Source: Christensenella sp. UBA7588
Lineage (GTDB): Bacteria; Bacillota; Clostridia; Christensenellales; CAG-917
Length of the DNA: 21,312 nt
Direction: 5' to 3'
NCBI GenBank assembly: GCA_002478945.1
Contig: DLKM01000029.1
Location: forward strand, 1-21,312
Shown here: piece after piece, positions 15,037-21,312 of the stretch
How positions within the stretch are numbered: the stretch's first letter is position 1
Layout: the number at the start of each line of letters is the position of its first letter
Translations under genes and position numbers: made by a program
Notes under the pieces: generated by a model
Told to the model about the DNA's origin: nothing
The model's input: only the letters and a program-made list of their open reading frames with translations
Databases searched by the model: none

Positions 15037-16140
15037 TTACGGAATCTCGACTGCGATGAACGGAACGTTAATTTCGTCCGCACAAAGCCCCGCGTGCATA
15101 CCTATAAACTGTTCTTCGTCAATCGCCAAAGGCTCGATACACAAATCGGTTGTGGCAATCGCAAGAAAATCTCCGAGAAAACTCTCAAATTTTTTATGAG
15201 GTACACCGCTTCCGAAAATGCCGTTTTGCAAAACTTCTTCGTGCGACAGCAGTATATAATCTTTTCCGAACGCACGCAAAAATCTTTCTTTGAAAACGTC
15301 TTGCATTCCGTCTTTTACAAAGAATGACAACGCTCTCGATTCAAATGACGGCACTCTAACCAAACACTCGCATATTTCGGGATAATCGAGGAGCGATTTC
15401 CACCTTGCGTCTATCAATCCGTGGTCGGCAACGACGATAACGAGCGCGTTTTCGAGGTCGTTACATAGGCTTTGCACGCTCTCGTCGATGAACTTTATTT
15501 GCTCGGCAACGTGAGCGTCGGTCGTGCCGTAATCGTGTATATCGTGGTCAGGTTGATTCCAATAAGTATAGATATATTTCTTGCCTTTTTGCGCGCAAAG
15601 GTTTTTCACGTTTTCGCAAATTTCTTGCACGGAATCTATCTTTATCGTCGCGTGTCGAGAGATAAAGTACGCTTTTGCGTCGTCCGTATCGTTAATCTGT
15701 TTTTCGAGCGTGGTATGCGGAATTATCGTTTTTCCAACGTTATAAGCCGCGGCTTGCTCGTCCGTTCCGTACTCGGTATTCGGAAATACGCACACGTTTT
15801 TGTCAATCTCGTCAAAGTATAAAGTCCAACCGAGCCAACCGTGTTCGAGAGGAGTAAGCGCGCTTTCGATACTCGTAGTTGCGGCTACCGTAGTGGGCGG
15901 AAACACCGAGGATATGTTTCCTCTTATATGAGAGCGCAAAAACGGCGATTGCTCGACGTGTTTGTCGAGAATCGCCGTACCCATACCGTCAAAAAGCATC
16001 AATACGACGTTCTCGTAACCTTTTGCAAGCAAAACGTCCGCTTCTTCGAGCGTGGAATGGCTCGGGCGCACACCGAAATGTTTTTGAATAGATGCCGCCA
16101 AAGATACGAGAGAACGATTGTAATCGATGCCTGTTTTCAT
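15037..16140 (-). CDS. Alkaline phosphatase superfamily hydrolase (type I phosphodiesterase/nucleotide pyrophosphatase-like)
   Basis: This is a two-metal phospho- or phosphodiester hydrolase, 367 residues. Metal and catalytic motifs are VVLMLFDGMGTA (Asp51), SSVFPPTTVAATTS with the likely nucleophile Thr84, YWNQPDHDIHDYG (Asp and His ligands), VVADHGLIDA (Asp-His ligands) and a late GMHAG histidine. The open frame runs 58 codons further upstream, but that part overlaps the flavoprotein gene and is Arg-rich out-of-frame translation, so the ATG at 16140 was taken. It starts 5 bp after the flavoprotein stop and has no good ribosome site of its own, which suggests coupled translation. No signal peptide is seen. 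The substrate is unknown. Confidence 0.85.
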   Translation of the reverse strand: MKTGIDYNRSLVSLAASIQKHFGVRPSHSTLEEADVLLAKGYENVVLMLFDGMGTAILDKHVEQSPFLRSHIRGNISSVFPPTTVAATTSIESALTPLEHGWLGWTLYFDEIDKNVCVFPNTEYGTDEQAAAYNVGKTIIPHTTLEKQINDTDDAKAYFISRHATIKIDSVQEICENVKNLCAQKGKKYIYTYWNQPDHDIHDYGTTDAHVAEQIKFIDESVQSLCNDLENALVIVVADHGLIDARWKSLLDYPEICECLVRVPSFESRALSFFVKDGMQDVFKERFLRAFGKDYILLSHEEVLQNGIFGSGVPHKKFESFLGDFLAIATTDLCIEPLAIDEEQFIGMHAGLCADEINVPFIAVEIP

Positions 16141-16145
16141 TGCTG

Positions 16146-18254
16146 TTATTTGATTTTGTGAATAGCCACGTCGTACGCCGCAGAGGTTGCGTCGGCAATT
16201 CTTCCCACCTTGTTTGCGTCGCCGATGACGTACAAGTTTGCGAATTTGCCTTCCAATTCCTTGCCGAGCGTATTGACGGAGCGTGCGCCGAGCGAGAGTA
16301 CAACTGCGTCGCAATCGACGTGATAGGGTTTGCCTACGCTCTTGACTTTCTTCTTTTTATCCATCTTGACAGGCTCGATTACGATGCCTTTTTTGTCAAT
16401 CGAATTAAGTTTGTGCGACAAGATATAGTTCGTGCCTTTAGCGTCGAGTTTGGGAACGACGTCGTCGAGGTGTTGGAACCACATACCCGGAGCAAGTCTG
16501 TCCGCCATTTCGACAATGGTAACTTTGTTGTTATGCTCGACAAGCATCTCCGCAGTTTCGAGTCCCGTCATACCGGAGCCGATAAGCGCGATTTTCTTGT
16601 TTTCAAGCACCACGGAGCCGTCGAGGATTTGCGTCGTCGTATAAACGTTTGCGCCGTTCACTCCCTCGATAGATTTAGGTCTGACAGCCGTTGCACCCGT
16701 TGCGATAACGACCGCATAGGGGTTGTAACTTGCAATAATTTGCTCCGTTGCTTCTGTATTGAGATGCACTTCCGCGCCGAATTTCGTTGCGTTTACATAC
16801 ATATCCTCGAAGCACCAACCGAGTTTTTCTTTCTTCGGCGGTTTGTCCGCAAGTTGAATTTGTCCGCCGATTTGATTTGTTTTTTCAAGCACGATAGGCT
16901 TAAATCCTCTGCGACCGAGCATTTCCGCACAAGTAAGTCCCGCAACGCCTGCGCCGACGATAACGACCACTCTGCCGTTGCCGTCTTGTTTGAGATTGTC
17001 AAACTCTTTCTCGTGACCGACGGTCGGGTTTACGGAGCAACCGCCGTGTCCGCCGTGATAAGCGTTGTCTTGCATACTCTGTATGCAGTACAAGCAGCAG
17101 ATGCAACGTTTAATCTCGTTTTCTCTGCCCGATTGCGCCTTTTCGGCAAAGTGCGGGTCGGCAATATGCGGTCTGCCGAGGCATACGAAGTCCTGCGTGC
17201 CTTCTTCGAGTTGCGCTTCCGCTTGCTCGGGCGTTCTGATAAGGTTTGCCGCAAGCACGGGAATGTCTACGACTTTTTTTACAGCCGCGGCAAGATATTT
17301 ACGCCAGCCGAGGTCAAAACTCGTGGGTTCGAGCCAATAGTTGAAAGTATCGTATGCCGCGCTCGATACGTCGATTGCGTCAACGCCCATATCCGCTATG
17401 GCTTTTGCGTATTTCACGCCCTCGTCCATTGAATAACCTTTGCCGGGTTTGCCGATTTTGTCGTAGAACTCGTCGATAGTAAGACGAACGACGATGGGAT
17501 AATCTCCGCACTCTTTGCGGATACCCTCGATAATCTCTCTGATAAAGCGAAGACGGTTCTCAAAACTTCCGCCGTATTCGTCGGTACGATGATTTGTGTT
17601 AGGGCTGAGGAATTGTTGAATGAGGTATCCGTGCGTGCCGTGAAGCTCAACGCCGTCGACGCCTGCTTTTTTACAGCGCACCGCACCGTCGATAAATTGT
17701 TTTATAAGTTTTTTGATTTCGCTTTTTCTCAAAGCGCGCACGCGTCCGCCTGCAAAATAACTCGGCTCGCACTTCGACGCCGACACCGACGAAAGCGCAA
17801 TGTTGTGCTTTGACATAAACGGAGCAATCTTCGGCGCAATGGAAAACAACGCTTTGGGGAATTTTTTGCAAACTCTCGTAGCCGCGATGCAGAACGGAAC
17901 GGTACCGATTGCAAGACCTACGTTTTGTCTGCCGGGATGATGCAACTGCACGAAAAGTTTTGCGCCGTGCTTGTGAATGCGATTCGCAAACTCGCGGAGT
18001 CCCTCGATTTGATAATCGTGGCTTACGCCGAGTTGAGCAAACGCCGCCGCGCCGTGTACGTCGTTGACGCGGGTAATCTCGGTCATAATAAGTCCCGTAC
18101 CGCCTTTTGCGCGTTCTTCATAATAATCCATCAGTTGCTCCGTGGTTCTGCCGTCAAACTGACCGAATCCCATAAGCATCGGAGGCATAACAATGCGGTT
18201 TTTAATCTCGCAATTACCTATTTTCATAGGCGAAAACAACATTTTATATTCCAT
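16146..18254 (-). CDS. Old yellow enzyme/2,4-dienoyl-CoA reductase-type Fe-S flavoprotein
   Basis: This is a FadH/2-enoate reductase-type enzyme that reduces activated C=C bonds using NAD(P)H, with FMN, an Fe-S cluster and FAD. It has 702 residues from the ATG at 18254, which follows GGAG. The N-terminal barrel holds KIGNCEIKNRIVMPPM, FVQLHHPGRQ, VDGVELHGTHGYLIQQF and NHRTDEYGGSFENR. Cluster cysteines are in CICCLYC (384-390) and CSVNP (Cys406); the spacing is one residue tighter than the usual CxxCxxxC. The C-terminal part has the FAD motif VVIVGAGVAGLTCAE (429-443), a second dinucleotide motif IALIGSGMTGLETAE, and the closing GD motif YVIGDAN. Members act on enoates, dienoyl-CoA, bile acids and other compounds; the substrate is not predictable here. 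It is first in an operon with the phosphatase-like gene. Confidence 0.92.
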   Translation of the reverse strand: MEYKMLFSPMKIGNCEIKNRIVMPPMLMGFGQFDGRTTEQLMDYYEERAKGGTGLIMTEITRVNDVHGAAAFAQLGVSHDYQIEGLREFANRIHKHGAKLFVQLHHPGRQNVGLAIGTVPFCIAATRVCKKFPKALFSIAPKIAPFMSKHNIALSSVSASKCEPSYFAGGRVRALRKSEIKKLIKQFIDGAVRCKKAGVDGVELHGTHGYLIQQFLSPNTNHRTDEYGGSFENRLRFIREIIEGIRKECGDYPIVVRLTIDEFYDKIGKPGKGYSMDEGVKYAKAIADMGVDAIDVSSAAYDTFNYWLEPTSFDLGWRKYLAAAVKKVVDIPVLAANLIRTPEQAEAQLEEGTQDFVCLGRPHIADPHFAEKAQSGRENEIKRCICCLYCIQSMQDNAYHGGHGGCSVNPTVGHEKEFDNLKQDGNGRVVVIVGAGVAGLTCAEMLGRRGFKPIVLEKTNQIGGQIQLADKPPKKEKLGWCFEDMYVNATKFGAEVHLNTEATEQIIASYNPYAVVIATGATAVRPKSIEGVNGANVYTTTQILDGSVVLENKKIALIGSGMTGLETAEMLVEHNNKVTIVEMADRLAPGMWFQHLDDVVPKLDAKGTNYILSHKLNSIDKKGIVIEPVKMDKKKKVKSVGKPYHVDCDAVVLSLGARSVNTLGKELEGKFANLYVIGDANKVGRIADATSAAYDVAIHKIK

Positions 18255-18303
18255 AATTCTCCATAGCGCACACAAATGCGCCTATAATTTAATACTAAAT
18301 ATT

Positions 18304-18332
18304 ATACTATCATATAAAATATTTCCTTGCAA
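18304..18332 (-). promoter_or_regulatory. Promoter of the flavoprotein/phosphatase operon
   Basis: On the minus strand TTGCAA (18332-18327) and TAGTAT (18309-18304) are spaced 17 bp; an overlapping TATAAT follows three bases later. The leader is about 45 nt. Confidence 0.65.
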
Positions 18333-18370
18333 GTATAAAATTTTACAAGTTAACAATATATTGAAAGCCG

Positions 18371-19444
18371 TTACGCATTGTTTGCAACTCGTTTTCTTGT
18401 GATAGTTGCTTTAATCAAATTAGCAATAAGCTTATACAAAATAGAAAGCACTATAGTAGAGGAAAAGACAATCAAATACTTTACCCATTCTGCGACATCA
18501 ATATAAACGTAATCAATCAGCTCGATTATTATCGGATGGAATAAATACGTCGCAAGCGAAATGCTTCCCAAGAACCCAAATACTTTGTTGACATTTTTAT
18601 TGCTAATTTGGATGCCATTGCCCGAAAAAGTAATACATATGGCAAAAAACACACAAACTACTGCAACAATCATTCCGACAAAAGAAAGATAAGAATCAAG
18701 CGGAATAATTCCAAGCAAAACAGGCACTGTATACAATACAATTTCAAGCACTTTTAATACCGCTGAATATTTACAATCGGTTTCTTTTGAGGAAATTTTT
18801 TTAGCCAAATAAAAAGCAAACATTCCGACGAACATTTCCCCCCACGCGCGAAGATTATAAATAAAGTTCATAGGGAATGCCCAATTAAACGAGAAGCCGC
18901 CGATGACAAGTATCACAACGAGTATAACGACAAGCACGATAGAGACCAAAACACCTTTTATTTTGCGCCTTAAAGCAAAAGCGATTGGCGTCATAAACAA
19001 AAGGCATACGAGCATAGACGATATGTACCATTCCGGAACTATAAGCGCATTACTGAATGACGAGTCCCAAATTACGAACATTTGAACAAAAAATACGCTT
19101 GGCAAGCCGTTTAGCAATTTATCAACGAAAGACGAGGCATCGCATATGCCTATGACAATCAATACCGCGACGATGGCAATTATGTGTTCCGGCAAAACAC
19201 CGACGACTTTTTTACCGATAAATAATCCGCTCTTTTTAAGAAAATTTCCTTCATCTAAACAAGATTTTTCAACGGAACTAGCAAAAAAGAACCCTGTTAG
19301 AATAAAGAAAAATTCAACGGCAAGAGCACCCCATTCAAAGAAATCGGTTTTTTCGGTCAAGAAACTTGCTTGGACGTGATATCCGATTACAAGCATACTA
19401 AACAAAAATCTTTCAAATTCTACGAGATTATTCCTTGACTTCAT
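18371..19444 (-). CDS. Acyltransferase family 3 membrane protein
   Basis: This is an integral membrane acyltransferase of the OafA/acyltransferase-3 type, which typically O-acetylates surface polysaccharides or peptidoglycan. It has 357 residues with about ten hydrophobic segments. The first segment carries EFERFLFSMLVIGYHV, corresponding to the family's R...YH motif with the probable catalytic His. A later FFFILTGFFFA and, near the end, ATYLFHPIII fit the family. The start at 19444 is preceded by GGAG 5 nt away; an ATG three codons earlier has a weaker site. It begins 27 bp after the folD stop and is probably co-transcribed. By eye its base composition is more AT-rich than its neighbours, with fewer GCG and TCG words, which hints at acquisition by transfer. 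The acceptor is unknown. Confidence 0.85.
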   Translation of the reverse strand: MKSRNNLVEFERFLFSMLVIGYHVQASFLTEKTDFFEWGALAVEFFFILTGFFFASSVEKSCLDEGNFLKKSGLFIGKKVVGVLPEHIIAIVAVLIVIGICDASSFVDKLLNGLPSVFFVQMFVIWDSSFSNALIVPEWYISSMLVCLLFMTPIAFALRRKIKGVLVSIVLVVILVVILVIGGFSFNWAFPMNFIYNLRAWGEMFVGMFAFYLAKKISSKETDCKYSAVLKVLEIVLYTVPVLLGIIPLDSYLSFVGMIVAVVCVFFAICITFSGNGIQISNKNVNKVFGFLGSISLATYLFHPIIIELIDYVYIDVAEWVKYLIVFSSTIVLSILYKLIANLIKATITRKRVANNA

Positions 19445-19471
19445 ATTCTCCATACTCTGCGCCCTTAAAAC

Positions 19472-20320
19472 TCATAGAGTTGAACGATAAGCTTTAATGG
19501 TATTAGCAAGCAACATCGTGACCGTCATCGGTCCCACTCCGCCCGGTACGGGAGTTATATAGGAACATTTTGGGGCTACGGAATCAAAATCCACGTCTCC
19601 GCAGAGTTTGCCGTTTTCGTCACGGTCCATACCTATATCTATGACGACGGCACCGTCTTTGACCATATCCGCTTTGAGGAATTTGGCTTTTCCGATTGCA
19701 ACGCACACTATATCCGCTCTCGACGTTATATCTTTGAGGTTCTGCGTGCGGGAATGGCATATAGTGACGGTGCAGTTTTTATCGAGCAAAAGCTGCGCAA
19801 GCGGCTTCCCTACGAGATTTGAACGCCCTATCACGACGGCGTTTTTGCCTTCGAGAGGAATATTGTAATATTCGAGCAAACGCATAACGCCCAACGGAGT
19901 GCAGGCAATCAAGCTGTCTCTGCCCGTCCACAATCTACCCTTTTGAACGTAATGACAACCGTCAACGTCCTTATCTGGCGAAATCAAGTCCAAAAGCGCG
20001 TTTTCGTCAAGATGCTTCGGCAGAGGAAGTTGCAAAATCATACCCGTAACGTCGGGATTTTCGTTGAGAGATTTTATCGTATTTGCAACCTCGTCGAACG
20101 TGCTTTCGGCAGGAAGTTTGCAAAGATAGGAATCGATTCCCACCTCGTCGCACGCTTTAATCTTATTGCGGACGTACACTTGAGACGCGGGGTCGTCTCC
20201 GACCAGTATTACGGCAAGTCCGATTTTATGCGCATAGCCTTCCGAATTGAGCTTTTCCGCTTCGGCTTTGAGCAATTCGCGAGTTTCTTTTGCAACGAGT
20301 TTTCCGTCGATGATTTGCAT
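19472..20320 (-). CDS. folD: Methylenetetrahydrofolate dehydrogenase/cyclohydrolase
   Basis: FolD interconverts 5,10-methylene-THF, methenyl-THF and 10-formyl-THF in one-carbon metabolism. The protein has 282 residues, the usual length, from an ATG at 20320 preceded by AAAGAGG; the frame extends 32 codons upstream through the promoter, which is not coding. Motifs are VGDDPASQVYVRNK with Tyr49 and catalytic Lys53, QLPLPKHL, the PDKDVDG substrate site, IGRSNLVGKPLA of the nucleotide fold, TICHSRT and PGGVGPMTVTMLLANT. All catalytic residues are present. It has its own consensus promoter and is followed closely by the acyltransferase gene. Confidence 0.97.
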   Translation of the reverse strand: MQIIDGKLVAKETRELLKAEAEKLNSEGYAHKIGLAVILVGDDPASQVYVRNKIKACDEVGIDSYLCKLPAESTFDEVANTIKSLNENPDVTGMILQLPLPKHLDENALLDLISPDKDVDGCHYVQKGRLWTGRDSLIACTPLGVMRLLEYYNIPLEGKNAVVIGRSNLVGKPLAQLLLDKNCTVTICHSRTQNLKDITSRADIVCVAIGKAKFLKADMVKDGAVVIDIGMDRDENGKLCGDVDFDSVAPKCSYITPVPGGVGPMTVTMLLANTIKAYRSTL

Positions 20321-20344
20321 ATCAAACCTCTTTCGTTTTTTATG

Positions 20345-20373
20345 ATTATATACCACGCAACGCAAAAAGACAA
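20345..20373 (-). promoter_or_regulatory. Sigma-A-type promoter of folD
   Basis: On the minus strand TTGTCT (20373-20368) and TATAAT (20350-20345) are spaced 17 bp. The leader is under 20 nt, which leaves no room for a folate riboswitch. Confidence 0.8.
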
Positions 20374-20483
20374 TCGCGAAGGAACATTTCGAAGCGTTTT
20401 TTATTCCGTTATGCAAAACAAAGCGGCAAATTATCGCAAAAACAATACATCTAATGCGGTAAAAATAATTTTTATCATAAATA

Positions 20484-20512
20484 TTGACATTTTATAATCA
20501 CGATAATATAAT
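20484..20512 (+). promoter_or_regulatory. Consensus promoter of mgtC
   Basis: A perfect TTGACA (20484-20489) and TATAAT (20507-20512) are spaced 17 bp, the best promoter of the window. A short leader with AGGAAG precedes the ATG. Confidence 0.9.
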
Positions 20513-20540
20513 AAATTGATACTATTTTTAGGAAGCAAAT

Positions 20541-21245
20541 ATGAATACTTGGGCAGTTGTAGACTGGACGGGTGACGTATGGCACTTTATCGTGAGAATG
20601 TTGGTTGCGGTAATTTGCGGTTTCGTCATCGGTCTCGAAAGAAAATCACGCAGTAAAGAAGCAGGTATCCGCACTCACGCAATCGTGTGTCTTGCGGCTT
20701 GCTTGTTTATGATTTTGTCAAAATACCTTGCCGAACCGCTTTTCAGCGATATTTCGGGAAGCAAATTTACAGGCGACGCAACTCGTATCGCATCGCAAGT
20801 CGTAACGGGTATCGGCTTTTTGGGCGCAGGCATCATTATGTACCGCAGAGACGTTATGCACGGACTTACCACGGCGGCAGGCGTTTGGGCAACGGCGGCA
20901 ATCGGTATGGCAATCGGTAGCGGTTTTGTAGTCACGGGCGTTTGCGCAACCGTGATTATCGTGCTTATCCAACTCGTTCTTCACATCCCCATCAAGGCTT
21001 TCACGACAAGACACATCTCTATAATCAGAATGCAGATTTGGATGGAAAACGACGAGATTCTCAAACAAATTACCGAAAAACTCGGCTCAAAGAAAGTTAC
21101 GTCCTACAAAGCGAAAATGGTAGACGGCAAAATGATTGCTCAAGTGGAAGTTTCAACAACGGACGAATTTTCCGTGGACAAACTCAACGACGTTATCAAA
21201 TCGTTCCCCTCTCACGTTCTTTCAATCGAGCGTTGCGACGAATAA
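20541..21245 (+). CDS. MgtC/SapB family membrane protein
   Basis: This 234-residue protein has an N-terminal membrane domain of about four to five helices and a C-terminal cytosolic domain. The family signature is clear: CGFVIGLERKSRSKEAGIRTH (31-51), then DATRIASQVVTGIGFLGAGIIM, and HGLTTAAGVWATAAIGMAIG. The tail (about 160-234) looks like the ACT-type domain seen in longer MgtC proteins. In pathogens MgtC supports growth in low Mg2+ and modulates the F-ATPase; in commensal Firmicutes the role is unclear. No magnesium-sensing leader is evident, as the 5' leader is only about 20 nt. It is monocistronic with a strong promoter and terminator. Confidence 0.93.
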   Translation: MNTWAVVDWTGDVWHFIVRMLVAVICGFVIGLERKSRSKEAGIRTHAIVCLAACLFMILSKYLAEPLFSDISGSKFTGDATRIASQVVTGIGFLGAGIIMYRRDVMHGLTTAAGVWATAAIGMAIGSGFVVTGVCATVIIVLIQLVLHIPIKAFTTRHISIIRMQIWMENDEILKQITEKLGSKKVTSYKAKMVDGKMIAQVEVSTTDEFSVDKLNDVIKSFPSHVLSIERCDE

Positions 21246-21264
21246 TCTTCGATTAGCGAAATAT

Positions 21265-21294
21265 AAAAGACGACTTTCAAAGTCGTCTTTTTTT
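21265..21294 (+). terminator. Terminator of mgtC
   Basis: AAAAGACGACTT and AAGTCGTCTTTT form a 12-bp stem around TCA, followed by further T. It lies 19 bp after the mgtC stop codon. Confidence 0.9.
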
Positions 21295-21312
21295 GTATTA
21301 CAAAACCACCGG

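Noticed and set aside
16141..16314. 58-codon N-terminal extension of the phosphatase-like gene
   Set aside because: It is an Arg-rich, out-of-frame reading of the end of the flavoprotein gene; the family motif region begins after the ATG at 16140.
20321..20416. N-terminal extension of FolD or a folate riboswitch upstream
   Set aside because: The region contains the promoter, and the leader is under 20 nt, too short for a THF riboswitch. The AAAGAGG site fixes the internal ATG.
1..21312. tRNA genes, transposases or prophage genes
   Set aside because: No tRNA T-loop signature in a cloverleaf context and no recombinase or phage structural motif was seen on either strand.

Overview
The window looks like chromosomal DNA of a low-to-medium-GC Firmicute, probably an uncultured Clostridia-class gut-type organism. 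The signs are a Gram-positive 'large' SRP RNA with an Alu-type domain, a germination protease (gpr) placed back to back with rpsT as in Bacillus and Clostridia, an EF-G2-type second elongation factor, DegV and MgtC proteins, and many sigma-A-like promoters with 17-bp spacers. No prophage, transposase, tRNA, CRISPR array or secretion cluster is visible, so this is mostly housekeeping and metabolic sequence with a few lineage-specific genes.

Layout. 1-330: SRP RNA on the minus strand with a near-consensus promoter. 330-736: no gene, but a small family of structured repeats; the best copy has 20-bp inverted ends, one of which runs over the stop codon of the EF-G gene. 737-3776: EF-G2-like GTPase (minus) and a short glutamate-racemase-like protein (plus) with divergent promoters. 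3799-5091: gpr (minus) and rpsT (plus), then a terminator. 5124-10606: the most distinctive block. A minus-strand pair encodes an RNA-polymerase-alpha-CTD-like domain fused to WG repeats, followed by a membrane-anchored subtilisin. Divergent from it is a large exported, membrane-anchored repeat protein with SH3-like domains. 10636-13069: DegV (minus) and a class I aminotransferase (plus). 13131-14962: a two-gene aconitase X enzyme (minus). 15008-18332: an operon of a large old-yellow-enzyme/FadH-type Fe-S flavoprotein and an alkaline-phosphatase-superfamily hydrolase (minus). 18371-20373: folD followed by an acyltransferase-3 membrane protein (minus). 20484-21294: mgtC/sapB (plus) with promoter and terminator.

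How the genes work together. Operons supported by spacing are alphaCTD-WG/subtilisin, acnX large/small, flavoprotein/phosphatase (5-bp gap) and folD/acyltransferase. The subtilisin and the divergent repeat protein share one design: signal segment ending in IAYS or IAYA, large outer part, single C-terminal membrane helix and a short basic tail. This suggests a common cell-surface role, but that is inference.

The items most worth following up are the structured repeats at 352-744, the alphaCTD-WG fusion with its membrane neighbours, apparently leaderless transcripts for at least one and perhaps three genes, and the altered guanine-binding motif of the EF-G2-like protein.
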